DNA of 13,393 bases, from positions 1 through 13,393 of the forward strand of contig CAXMOL010000206.1 in assembly GCA_964194935.1 (NCBI GenBank), given 5' to 3'. This document shows, in pieces, positions 6,245-13,393 of this stretch. Origin of the DNA: JACZWZ01 sp964194935 (GTDB taxonomy: Bacteria > Actinomycetota > Acidimicrobiia > Spongiisociales > UBA11373). Made by a program: the position numbers and the translations under genes. Below the pieces are notes generated by a model that was not told where the DNA came from, searched no databases, and was given only the letters and a program-made list of their open reading frames with translations. Numbering within the stretch: the first letter of the stretch is position 1; each line of letters opens with the position of its first letter.

Positions 6245-6721
6245 ATGAGAGGGGTACGGACGGCGGTACTTGGCGTCGCTCTGATTCTTGTAATGGCCGC
6301 CTGTAGCGGCGACGACGACGGAGTGACCGTTGATGGGGTCTGGTCCCGCGCCGGAGCGGCGACCCAAGAGACCGCAGCCGTCTACATGGACCTGAGCAGC
6401 GCCGATGGCGACGCGCTTATTGGCGTCGCCATCGATAGCTCAATCGCCGGCATGGTCGGGATCCATCAGACCGTGATGATGTCCGATGACGTGAGCGACG
6501 ATTCGACCGCCGACATGGGCGGGGCGATGACCATGGACCAGGTGGAACAGATCGCAATCCCGGCGGGGGACTCCGTCGCATTGGAGCCGGGCGGCTACCA
6601 CATCATGATGATGAACCTGGCGGGTCCGCTCGCGGTCGGTGAGACGTTTGACCTCACACTTCAGTTCGAAACGGCCGGGGAGGTCGTGGTGCAAGTCGAG
6701 GTGCGCGAGGACGCTCCCTAG
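6245..6721 (+). CDS. PCu(A)C-type copper chaperone lipoprotein
   Basis: 158 residues, ATG with GGAGG about 5 bases upstream. Residues 1-20 are a lipoprotein signal peptide (V-M-A-A-C, Cys20). The domain follows the PCu(A)C/DUF461 pattern: V-W-S-R at 32-35, A-A-V-Y-M at 44-48, then copper ligands His74, Met97, His119 and Met121. The Met97-x21-His119-x-Met121 spacing matches the published H(M)x10Mx21HxM motif exactly, and P-G-G-Y-H at 115-119 is typical. The first spacing is longer (22 instead of 10 residues) because of an Asp/Ser/Met-rich insert at about 79-96. Members bind Cu(I) outside the membrane and help load the CuA site of cytochrome c oxidase. It follows the amidotransferase by 51 bases and may share its transcript. 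Confidence 0.87.
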   Translation: MRGVRTAVLGVALILVMAACSGDDDGVTVDGVWSRAGAATQETAAVYMDLSSADGDALIGVAIDSSIAGMVGIHQTVMMSDDVSDDSTADMGGAMTMDQVEQIAIPAGDSVALEPGGYHIMMMNLAGPLAVGETFDLTLQFETAGEVVVQVEVREDAP

Positions 6722-6799
6722 CAATCGGCGGCGCAGCGGTGGTCATGGAGAACGTGTAGTAGGTGCCGGGCCAAAGGTCGCGGCTTCCCAACCGATTCG

Positions 6800-7585
6800 C
6801 TACAACTCCGCCCGCTGGAAACTGGCTGCCGCGATCGCCGTAAACACCCCAATGGCTAGCACCGTCACCCAGATAGCCTCGCTCGGGCCCATTGGACCAC
6901 CAAAGACGTAGTTGGCCAGAGGCGACAACCCGGTAGGACGCTGCCAATCAATCAGCATCCCCGGGAGATACTTCGACCATGAGAAGACAGCCGGAGGGGT
7001 GAACACAAAGATCAGCAGGAAGAACGAGACCCCCGTCACTGGACCGCGACGCTTGATGAGCGTCCCCAACATCACCACCAACGCCACCAGGAAAGTGGTC
7101 ACCAGCGCAACCACACCCAGGGCAATCAAGTAGCGACTTAGCTCTGGAGTCGGAGGGGCAAACCCGCGAACGTGTTCGACATCGGGCAGCCATTGGTAGA
7201 CCACCAGCCCCGGAATGAAGACCATCGAGACTGCGACGCCGAGGCTGTGGGCCACAACTTTGCCGACAATGTATGAACCGCGCGAGACCGGCTTCGATAC
7301 CACCCATCCGGCGGTACCGCGGCGCCGCTCCGACACCACCGGACCGACCGTGACCACGATCGCCCCGAGAGCCGCAAACAGCCACACCAGATCGACCGCC
7401 TCGTCGAGTGACTCCAGCGTCACCCACCCAATATCCCAATCAGTAACGACATCTAGATACAGCACCAGGTTGACCAACCCGGTCCACACCAAGAGACGCA
7501 CCAATCCCCGCCAGCCGAGCCACGGCAGCAGCTCGCCCCACAGATAGCCACCGAATCCGGCCAGGTAGCGGCGTTCACTCGCCAT
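6800..7585 (-). CDS. ABC-2 type transporter permease (cassette 2)
   Basis: 261 residues from ATG at 7585, chosen because GGAGG lies 5 bases upstream and because it overlaps the ATPase stop by 11 bases, the same overlap as in the other cassette. Six hydrophobic segments at about 28-45, 66-84, 108-130, 152-175, 183-202 and 236-256 fit an ABC-2 permease. After the second segment, the stretch S-E-R-R-R-G-T-A-G-W with K-P-V-S-R-G-S-Y-I-V-G-K (85-109) is the family's characteristic cytoplasmic coupling loop. It should pair with the ATPase encoded just upstream (7575-8537). Last gene of the five-gene unit; it converges on the copper chaperone gene over 78 bases. Substrate unknown. Confidence 0.88.
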   Translation of the reverse strand: MASERRYLAGFGGYLWGELLPWLGWRGLVRLLVWTGLVNLVLYLDVVTDWDIGWVTLESLDEAVDLVWLFAALGAIVVTVGPVVSERRRGTAGWVVSKPVSRGSYIVGKVVAHSLGVAVSMVFIPGLVVYQWLPDVEHVRGFAPPTPELSRYLIALGVVALVTTFLVALVVMLGTLIKRRGPVTGVSFFLLIFVFTPPAVFSWSKYLPGMLIDWQRPTGLSPLANYVFGGPMGPSEAIWVTVLAIGVFTAIAAASFQRAEL

Positions 7586-8537
7586 GGACGCCTCCGACGA
7601 TCTCCAGGTAGGCATCCTCAAGGCTTCGGTCGCTGAGATGAAATTCGACTAGATCACAGCCCCTCTGGCCCACCAGCAGCGGAAGGAGCCGATCGGCGGC
7701 GGAGTCATCTGAGAGCCGCACCGTCCACTCTTCCAACTCCCCGCGTCGGACCGTCTCAACGCTGGCAACCCACGGCTCGGCTCCTACGCGCTTGCGCAAC
7801 GCGGCGGCAGGCTTGCCCCGCAGCATCGCGGTGTAGGTCCCGATCGGGGTGCCCAGGATGTCCCCGATCGAGCCCTGAGCCAGCATCCTGCCACCACCGA
7901 CCACCGCCACCGCATCGCTCACTCGCTGCACGTCGTCGAGTATGTGTGTCGAGTAGAAGACAGTGGTGTGCTGGCGTACGTCGTTGATCAGGTCGATCAC
8001 TTCGCGCCGACCGCGAGGGTCGAGGCCCGCCGATGGTTCGTCCAGAATGAGGAGGTCGGGTTTCCCGATCAACGCCTGAGCGATCCCCAACCGTTGTCTC
8101 TCACCACCCGACAAGGCCCTGACTCTCCTGCGATCCTTGCCGACGAGTCCCACCTGCTCGATCAGAGCGTCGACACGCCTGCGAAGCGTCAGCGGGTTCA
8201 TCCCACCGGGGTAGAGGCGTCCAGCAAATTTCAGGATCTCCCGCACGGTTCGATCCGTATGGAACTCCGGATCCTGCGGGAGGTATCCGATCCGAGAGCG
8301 GGCAGCCGGTCCGGCATGAAGAGCGTCGCGTCCAAACAGGAACGCCTCGCCGCGAGTAGGACGGATCAGACCCATGAGGATCTTCATCGTTGTGGACTTG
8401 CCCGCTCCGTTGGGCCCGAGGAACCCAAAGACGGTGCCGCGGGGAACCAGCAGGTCCATTCCGCGCAGAGCCTCAACCTTGCCGTAGCTCTTGTAGAGGC
8501 CACTGACCTCAATGATCGGGCCGACCGTCTTCGCCAT
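7575..8537 (-). CDS. ABC transporter ATP-binding protein (cassette 2)
   Basis: 320 residues from ATG at 8537, sharing one base with the stop of the preceding permease (TGATG); GGAGG is 8 bases upstream. The frame is open to 8594, but that extension is inside the permease gene. The nucleotide-binding domain is complete: Walker A G-P-N-G-A-G-K-S-T (41-49), Q-loop Gln88, signature L-S-G-G-E (142-146), Walker B L-L-I-L-D-E-P (162-168) and switch His198. A C-terminal extension of about 100 residues ends R-S-L-E-D-A-Y-L-E-I, typical of NatA/DrrA-like ATPases with a DUF4162-type tail. It powers an ABC-2 exporter. It is a clear paralogue of the ATPase at 9381-10331. Confidence 0.93.
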   Translation of the reverse strand: MAKTVGPIIEVSGLYKSYGKVEALRGMDLLVPRGTVFGFLGPNGAGKSTTMKILMGLIRPTRGEAFLFGRDALHAGPAARSRIGYLPQDPEFHTDRTVREILKFAGRLYPGGMNPLTLRRRVDALIEQVGLVGKDRRRVRALSGGERQRLGIAQALIGKPDLLILDEPSAGLDPRGRREVIDLINDVRQHTTVFYSTHILDDVQRVSDAVAVVGGGRMLAQGSIGDILGTPIGTYTAMLRGKPAAALRKRVGAEPWVASVETVRRGELEEWTVRLSDDSAADRLLPLLVGQRGCDLVEFHLSDRSLEDAYLEIVGGVHGE

Positions 8538-9391
8538 CACAGATCCCTCCGCTGGAATCGAACCACCGCCAGACCGGTCAATGCGACGATCCACGAAAGG
8601 GAAACCGATACTGGCCCGGCCAACGGGGCCGGCTCCGCCTGAACTGCATCGAGGAGTCCGGAGACAAGCCCAGCGGGAGTGGCGTCGACCACTCCAGCGA
8701 CTCCCACGATTCCGACCATGACCAGCCCTACCGCCAGTGCCACGCCGAGACCGAGCACGACGCCCGTTGATCGAAAGATGGCACCGAGCAACACCATCAA
8801 CGCCACCAACACCAGCAAGAACAGCGACATCCGGACCAATAGACCCAGGTACTCCGAAGCGGCAGGTAACTGCATAAACCCGTCAGAGCCGATGGGGTTG
8901 CTTGCCACCTGAAAGATGTCTCTCGTCGCAAAGGCCTTGATCTCGATCGTGGAGGCGTAGCTAAAGACCGGGTAGGCGACCAGTCCGGCGCCGAACACAG
9001 CCGCTATGACGCCGGGGACTGCACCGAGGACCTTGGAGACGATGAATGCGGGTCGCCCTATCGGCATGCCCATCAGCCAGGCGGCGGTGCCCTCATCTAC
9101 CTCCCCGGCGACGGCTCCCTGAGCTGCGGTCGCGGTCACCAACGTAAGGGCGATCGCCCACAGGGAGAAGAATGGGACCATCAGGGCGCCGAGCCGAAGA
9201 TTCGCCTCCGTATCGGCGCCGGCGAGCCGCCAGATGGCAAAGAACAACACGAGAACGCCCACGCCGACCGCCACCATGACCAGCGATCGCCATGGCAGCC
9301 AGCGCCGCACTTCGGCACCTGTAAGCCCGCTCAGGCCCCGCCAAGGACCGGACCCGGTGATCGGTCGGAGCGGAGCAGCCTCAGTCACCAT
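8537..9391 (-). CDS. ABC-2 type transporter permease (cassette 1)
   Basis: 284 residues from ATG at 9391, with AGGAGG 9 bases upstream and an 11-base overlap with the ATPase stop. The open frame to 9556 only runs antisense-like inside the ATPase gene. Six hydrophobic segments at about 35-55, 70-90, 120-145, 185-205, 208-235 and 258-278. The coupling loop A-G-E-V-D-E-G-T-A-A-W-L with M-P-I-G-R-P-A-F-I-V-S-K (95-120) is the counterpart of the loop in the other permease. The two permeases share layout but have diverged a lot, so they could form a heterodimer. Confidence 0.88.
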   Translation of the reverse strand: MVTEAAPLRPITGSGPWRGLSGLTGAEVRRWLPWRSLVMVAVGVGVLVLFFAIWRLAGADTEANLRLGALMVPFFSLWAIALTLVTATAAQGAVAGEVDEGTAAWLMGMPIGRPAFIVSKVLGAVPGVIAAVFGAGLVAYPVFSYASTIEIKAFATRDIFQVASNPIGSDGFMQLPAASEYLGLLVRMSLFLLVLVALMVLLGAIFRSTGVVLGLGVALAVGLVMVGIVGVAGVVDATPAGLVSGLLDAVQAEPAPLAGPVSVSLSWIVALTGLAVVRFQRRDL

Positions 9392-10331
9392 CGACGGCTT
9401 CCTCCTGCTCGGACCCCTCAGTGATCTCCAGGTACATATCCTCCAGGCTGCGTTGCTCGGGGCGGATCTCGGTAACGACCGCTCCTTGGGCAAGCAGGTG
9501 TGGAGTGAGTTGCTTCTCGGCGGTAGACCGGTCGGTGACCGCAACCCTCCAGACACTGTCTCCGAGCGGCGTCGTGGTCGCCACCCACGGCTCGGCAGCG
9601 AGCGAGTTGATCACCGACTCCCCATCACGACCCAGGCCGACGCGGTAGGACGCTTCGCCGGTGGAGAGAAACTCGTCGATCGATCCCTGCGAGAGGATCT
9701 GGCCGTGGTCGACCACCGCGATGTAGTCGGCGATCCGCTGTACGTCGTCGAGGATGTGCGTTGAGTAGAAGACGGTCGTCTGCTGGCGAAGTGCATCGAG
9801 GAGGTCGATCACCTCGCGTCGCCCAGCGGGGTCGAGTCCCACCGAAGGCTCATCGAGAATCAGCAATTCGGGGTGACCAATGTATGCCTGGGCGATCCCC
9901 AGTCGTCGCAGTTCACCGCCCGACAGGTCACCGACGCGTCGACCTTCCTTACCGCTCAAGCCAACCAGCGCCAGCGTGTCCTCAACCCGATCCATGATGG
10001 CTTGTCGCGAACCAACGACGAACCGGCGAGCCACAAACTGGAGGACCCGATAGACCTGCATCCGATCGTAGAAGGACGGGTTCTGTGGCAGGTAGCCGAT
10101 CTGGGCTCGAACCGCTGTGCCGTCGCGAACATCGCGTCCCAAGACATGGGCGGTGCCTTCACCGGGTCGGATCAGACCCATCAGAATCTTCATCGTGGTG
10201 GACTTGCCGGCTCCGTTGGGGCCCAGGAATCCGAACACCGATCCACTCGGAACCACCAGATCGATCCCGCGCAATGCCTCCACCCGCCGGTAGCGTTTTC
10301 GCAGCCCACTGATCTCGACGGCTGGGATCAT
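9381..10331 (-). CDS. ABC transporter ATP-binding protein (cassette 1)
   Basis: 316 residues from ATG at 10331, which overlaps the lipoprotein stop as ATGA (4 bases); a TTG two codons earlier is a weaker option. GGAAG lies 7 bases upstream. Walker A is at 37-45 (G-P-N-G-A-G-K-S-T), Q-loop Gln83, signature L-S-G-G-E at 136-140, Walker B L-L-I-L-D-E-P at 156-162 and switch His192. The C-terminal tail ends R-S-L-E-D-M-Y-L-E-I, as in the other ATPase. All catalytic residues are intact in both ATPases, so neither is a degenerate partner. Confidence 0.93.
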   Translation of the reverse strand: MIPAVEISGLRKRYRRVEALRGIDLVVPSGSVFGFLGPNGAGKSTTMKILMGLIRPGEGTAHVLGRDVRDGTAVRAQIGYLPQNPSFYDRMQVYRVLQFVARRFVVGSRQAIMDRVEDTLALVGLSGKEGRRVGDLSGGELRRLGIAQAYIGHPELLILDEPSVGLDPAGRREVIDLLDALRQQTTVFYSTHILDDVQRIADYIAVVDHGQILSQGSIDEFLSTGEASYRVGLGRDGESVINSLAAEPWVATTTPLGDSVWRVAVTDRSTAEKQLTPHLLAQGAVVTEIRPEQRSLEDMYLEITEGSEQEEAVDGD

Positions 10332-12526
10332 GGGCAATCTTCCAGCGGCGGCGCCTTAACAACGGTTTCCCCCGAGACCGATGCGGTCAGCCTGGCGCAG
10401 AGGTTCTGGGACTCCTCTTGCTCCGGATTCCACAAATCCACAAACACATAGACGTCGTACTCCCCTGCGGGCAACGCCGCCAGCGACGGTTCGATCCAGC
10501 CGGGCTCATGGAATCCCAAGAGCTCAGGCCCTTGAGAGCAGCCCTCATCAGCCTGGGGATCTGCCGGGAACGGCAAGATCGGCACCGGGATACCAGCTCC
10601 GGCGATCGCCTCCAGTAGGGGAGTCAACTGCCGGAGGTACTCCTCGTGAGACTCCTCGGTTTGGCGTCGTTCTTCTTCGCGTTGCGCTGCTTCGTTTTCG
10701 GCCCGAAAGTCTTCTTCTAGGAGATGATTCTGACGATCTGCAAGTTGACTCTGCATCTGTTCAAGCTGCATTCGCTCATCTGCTATTTGTTGTTCTCCCT
10801 CTCGACGCTCAGCCTCCGAGAGTTGACCGAGTTCGGACGCTTGACGTTCCAATTCATCGAATTGCGCTTGGATCTCTGCTGCTTGACGCTCTAGTTCTTG
10901 GCGTTCTACTTGGCGTTGTTCTGCACCGGACTCTGCCTCACGGTCTTGTTCATCGAACTCTGCCATTCGATCTGGCAGATCTGCCTCCGGGGGTGGCTCA
11001 CCCAAGAATTCGTCAATCGGCCTGCCCAGACCCAGGCACGCATTCCCGACCGGCCAGACCTCGCCGAACGCTATCTGATTCAGTGTGGTGCCAGCGGGTA
11101 GCACCGCCAGCCTGTAGCCGACGTGAACCCCTTCATCCGACAAGTGCTCGGTCAGCGTGACCCGAAGGGTCCCGGTAGGCCCGCCGGTATCAGATGGCGG
11201 TTGCCGCCTGGCTATCTCCTCGGCGGTACCGGCCAGCGGGCCGAGATCGCAAGGCTCCAGGTCCGGCACTGTGAACTCGGTATCGCCGTCAACGGTGAGC
11301 GAGACGACCGCGCAAAGCTCGGGGGCCGGGACATAAGTATTGAAGTTGCCGACGCCAAGCGGGAAGGACCCGACAAACAAGTCGTATTCGCCGGCAGCGA
11401 GCATGGCCGGACGCGCCCCAAGGTCTTCGCGGCCTTGGGAGATGCAGGGGTTCTCGAAACCGCTATTGCGTTCCAAGAGTGGAGACGACCAGATTTCACT
11501 TTGGCGCTGTTCGGAACAGGCAACGGCGAGGAAGTCGGAGGCGTCCTCGATCACACCAAGATCGGTGCCGACCGGCACCGCCGCAATCAGTAGGCGATCC
11601 CTACTCTTACCGGGATCTTCGACCCGAACCACTCCCGGCAGACCGGAGACACCTACCGACTCACAATTGTCGACCGCCCAGTCAGCAATGGCCCCGCGAT
11701 GCTCGTCGCGCGCCAGGCTGGCAATCCACCAAGTCGGTTCTATATCGAGCGGCGGCTCGCCAAATTCCTCCATGAGGGCGTCAAAGCCCTGCTCAAACTG
11801 GTCCGGAGAAACACCGAGCGCCTCCATTGAGCGCTCGTTGCGCTCTTCGTCATCGAGTTCCTCCAAGTCAGAGGCAAAGAATTCGACCAGTCGCAACTTC
11901 AAGGCAGAAACCTCGTCCCAGGCGTCACGAACCGCGGCGGGGACCAGAGCGTCGGCGCTTAGGATCATCGCCTTATCCCGCGCCCCCTCCAGCTGGAAGC
12001 TCTCGTGTGTGTCGCCATGCCCGCTACCGACCCACCCCAGGGCTCGATTGAGTCGCGGCCACAATTCGCAGAAGTCTCCGCACTCCTCCAATGCCCAGGC
12101 ATCGATCACCTCAATGCTGCTCGCCGATACCTCTGCCGCTGCATCCACCCCGCCCACACCAAATGCCGCATCGATCAACTGCACCGGGAGACGTTCAGGT
12201 GTGTAGTCGACGATCTCCAACAGGGTGATCACCGTGTCTTGAAACTTGCTTGCCGATGTCCAATCAGATCGCAGAGCAGCTGGCACCCGGGCATCTGCCT
12301 CATCGAGGGTGAGACGAGCAACCTCGACGTTGCCCCGTATCTCCCATTCCCTGTTGGTGTCGCCCAGGTCATCCTGAAGGGCCGCTCGCGCTGCAGGCCA
12401 TCCAAGGCAAAAAGCAGAGGCATCGCCAGCGGGCACAGCAACTGCGACGGATTCACCATCCGAGGAGCAAGCGGTGATAGCGACCAACGCAGCCAACGCG
12501 GCCGAACACAACCGACGCAACTTCAA
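10328..12526 (-). CDS. Large Cys-rich repeat lipoprotein with an inserted coiled coil
   Basis: 732 residues from TTG at 12526. This start is chosen because AGGAGG lies 8 bases upstream and it places a lipoprotein signal peptide (A-I-T-A-C, Cys20) at the N-terminus; the longer open frame to 12817 crosses a divergent gene. Two helical repeats follow: 37-149 (F-C-L-G-W ... E-E-C) and 152-288 (F-C-E-L-W-P ... D-N-C), each with one Cys pair. Then come two beta-type repeats, each with four Cys: 301-426 (Cys337, 361, 405, 426) and 452-731 (Cys497, 663, 710, 731). Both end L-P/A-A-G-E-Y-D then a C-x...P-x-L-E-x-C tail. The second repeat is longer because a Gln/Glu/Arg-rich coiled coil (about 520-640) sits between its first and second Cys. 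The protein should be anchored outside the membrane with disulfides. It heads an ABC-2 operon and may be its cargo, partner or sensor. I do not recognise the family. Confidence 0.85.
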   Translation of the reverse strand: MKLRRLCSAALAALVAITACSSDGESVAVAVPAGDASAFCLGWPAARAALQDDLGDTNREWEIRGNVEVARLTLDEADARVPAALRSDWTSASKFQDTVITLLEIVDYTPERLPVQLIDAAFGVGGVDAAAEVSASSIEVIDAWALEECGDFCELWPRLNRALGWVGSGHGDTHESFQLEGARDKAMILSADALVPAAVRDAWDEVSALKLRLVEFFASDLEELDDEERNERSMEALGVSPDQFEQGFDALMEEFGEPPLDIEPTWWIASLARDEHRGAIADWAVDNCESVGVSGLPGVVRVEDPGKSRDRLLIAAVPVGTDLGVIEDASDFLAVACSEQRQSEIWSSPLLERNSGFENPCISQGREDLGARPAMLAAGEYDLFVGSFPLGVGNFNTYVPAPELCAVVSLTVDGDTEFTVPDLEPCDLGPLAGTAEEIARRQPPSDTGGPTGTLRVTLTEHLSDEGVHVGYRLAVLPAGTTLNQIAFGEVWPVGNACLGLGRPIDEFLGEPPPEADLPDRMAEFDEQDREAESGAEQRQVERQELERQAAEIQAQFDELERQASELGQLSEAERREGEQQIADERMQLEQMQSQLADRQNHLLEEDFRAENEAAQREEERRQTEESHEEYLRQLTPLLEAIAGAGIPVPILPFPADPQADEGCSQGPELLGFHEPGWIEPSLAALPAGEYDVYVFVDLWNPEQEESQNLCARLTASVSGETVVKAPPLEDCP
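10621..10968 (-). other. Low-GC coiled-coil segment within the repeat lipoprotein
   Basis: This stretch encodes about 116 residues dominated by Glu, Gln, Arg and Ala with heptad-like spacing. My hand count for 10681-10920 is 121 G+C of 240 (50%), against 63% and 68% in 60-base samples on either side (10441-10500 and 11161-11220). CAA and GAA codons are frequent here, unlike the CAG/GAG preference elsewhere. Confidence 0.65.
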
Positions 12527-12534
12527 GGCGGTCC

Positions 12535-12540
12535 CCTCCT
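12535..12540 (-). promoter_or_regulatory. Ribosome binding site that sets the TTG start of the repeat lipoprotein
   Basis: AGGAGG on the minus strand with an 8-base gap to TTG at 12526. It is the only strong site near the signal-peptide start and excludes the 97-residue N-terminal extension. Confidence 0.75.
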
Positions 12541-12609
12541 GGAGTGGTGATGCAACCCAATAGTCACCCCATGCCACCCATACTTGGAGGGCCGAAAGCC
12601 TCTTAGCCC

Positions 12610-12615
12610 TAATCT
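12610..12615 (+). promoter_or_regulatory. Possible -10 element for the rightmost lipoprotein gene
   Basis: TAATCT matches TANNNT. It ends 8 bases before ATG at 12624 and 5 bases before an in-frame TTG at 12621. A TTGGAG lies 20 bases upstream, too far for an ideal -35. Weak. Confidence 0.2.
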
Positions 12616-12623
12616 CTGCGTTG

Positions 12624-13393
12624 ATGATTCGCCGTCTCACAATTTCCGTGCTCGCTCTGGCGCTGCTCGCCACTTCTTGCGCGTATGAGTCCTCCGGTGC
12701 CACCACCACGACGGTGGTGGATCCGGCGGAGGTGCCGCCGGTGACCGGCCCTGCCGACCTGGTACTGGAGGGCCAGCGGGTGGAAGGAACGTCGCTCACG
12801 CTCGCCTCCGTGACCATGCCGGACGACGGTTGGGTTGTGGTGCGAGTTGATCAAGGTGGCGGCCCGGGCGAGATCATCGGCATCAGTGAGATCCTGCGCC
12901 GGGGGGTAATCGCACGAGTTCCGATCCCCTTCTTTCTCCCGATAACCTCAGACACTGTCGTCCACGCCACGATCCACGTGGATCTCGATCGCGATGGCGC
13001 CTTTACCTATGAAGCCCCCGATTCGCTGATCGATGAAATCGCGACCTATGCCAACGGCGAAGCGGCGACTGCCAAGGCCACGATCGAGATCCTGCCCCCG
13101 TTGCAGCCCGGTGAGGCCACCCTCGAAGAGCAGCGGACCGACGGCCACTCTCTTCTGGCAGCAGCTGCGGTTCTGCCCGCTCCCGGCTTCGTTGCCATCA
13201 TGAGCAACGTTCAGGGAGCGCCCGGACAGGTGCTCGCAATCACGGAACTGCTGCCTGCAGGGACCGTCGCAGATATCGCATTTACGCTCGAAGACCCGAT
13301 CAGGATTAACGGTCTGGTGTTCCTGGTCGCCTGGGTCGACCGCGATGAAGACGGTCTTTTCGACGAGGTGTCCGACGACATCGCGGTACGCGT
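12624..13393 (+). CDS. Lipoprotein with DUF7282-like repeats (3' end cut by window edge)
   Basis: 256 residues are visible from ATG at 12624, with no stop before the window edge; I translated this by hand. Residues 1-19 are a lipoprotein signal peptide (A-T-S-C, Cys19), followed by a Thr/Pro-rich linker. Two related domains follow, about 45-157 and 165-256. Each has an opening strand with E-x-Q-R, then a G-W-V-V-V or G-F-V-A-I strand, a G-E-I-I-G-I-S or G-Q-V-L-A-I-T step, and an acidic loop (D120-x-D-x-D-G and D239-x-D-x-D-G) that could bind calcium. The pattern matches what I recall of the DUF7282 family, best known from halophilic archaea. No Shine-Dalgarno site is near. It diverges from the repeat lipoprotein gene over 97 bases, so shared regulation is possible. 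Function unknown. Confidence 0.82.
   Translation, partial: MIRRLTISVLALALLATSCAYESSGATTTTVVDPAEVPPVTGPADLVLEGQRVEGTSLTLASVTMPDDGWVVVRVDQGGGPGEIIGISEILRRGVIARVPIPFFLPITSDTVVHATIHVDLDRDGAFTYEAPDSLIDEIATYANGEAATAKATIEILPPLQPGEATLEEQRTDGHSLLAAAAVLPAPGFVAIMSNVQGAPGQVLAITELLPAGTVADIAFTLEDPIRINGLVFLVAWVDRDEDGLFDEVSDDIAVR

Noticed and set aside
6722..6799. Possible terminator between the convergent copper chaperone and permease genes
   Set aside because: Only a 6-bp inverted repeat with a loop of more than 60 bases (AATCGG/CCGATT) was found; too weak to call.
7944..8642. Plus-strand open frame of 232 codons opposite the cassette 2 ATPase
   Set aside because: It runs antisense to intact Walker A, signature and Walker B motifs. 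A similar shadow lies at 9873-10451 opposite the other ATPase.
11340..12206. Plus-strand open frame of 288 codons opposite the repeat lipoprotein
   Set aside because: Ser/Arg/Pro-rich product with no motif; the minus strand has a signal peptide, repeats and ordered Cys.
12527..12817. N-terminal extension of the repeat lipoprotein on the minus strand (97 more residues)
   Set aside because: It crosses the divergent lipoprotein gene, has no signal character, and would bury a clear lipoprotein signal peptide that has its own AGGAGG site and TTG start.

Overview
The window is GC-rich (hand counts of about 60-68% GC in most blocks) and densely coding, with many lipoprotein signal peptides and no outer-membrane genes. 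It looks like a high-GC actinobacterium. An Acidimicrobiia-type lineage is my guess from the mix of genes, but no marker gene is present to prove it. There are no rRNA, tRNA, CRISPR or insertion sequences that I can see. No stretch longer than 300 bases lacks a gene; the longest gaps are about 130 bases (4777-4907 and 5304-5440).

Left block, 1-3225, minus strand. A 60-residue zinc-ribbon protein is followed by two tandem paralogous membrane-anchored SGNH/GDSL hydrolases (1477-3003, and 1-1442 cut by the window edge). Both hydrolases carry membrane segments, then a YpmS/LmeA-like domain, then the hydrolase. The order and the short gaps suggest one transcript. A divergent plus-strand gene (3267-4364) encodes a membrane protein with a potassium-channel-like pore loop.

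Middle block, 4366-6721. Two closely related single-haem cytochrome c lipoproteins lie in tandem on the minus strand. They diverge from a class I glutamine amidotransferase and a PCu(A)C-type copper chaperone lipoprotein on the plus strand. The cytochromes and the copper chaperone point to extracytoplasmic electron transport ending at a copper-containing oxidase, although the oxidase itself is not here.

Right block, 6800-12526, minus strand. This is a tightly coupled five-gene unit: a large Cys-rich lipoprotein with internal repeats and an inserted coiled coil (10328-12526), then ATPase, permease, ATPase, permease of the ABC-2 type. Adjacent genes overlap by 4, 11, 1 and 11 bases. The two ATPase-permease pairs look like a duplicated cassette. 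I regard this unit as the best candidate for an undescribed system. A divergent lipoprotein gene with DUF7282-like repeats (12624 to the window end) shares its 97-base upstream region.

Three genes without a Shine-Dalgarno site have a TANNNT hexamer ending exactly 6 bases before the start codon (zinc ribbon, channel-like gene, amidotransferase), which fits leaderless transcription. Most of the other genes have clear GGAGG-type sites; the truncated hydrolase has none, and the far-right lipoprotein has a TANNNT at a less exact distance.
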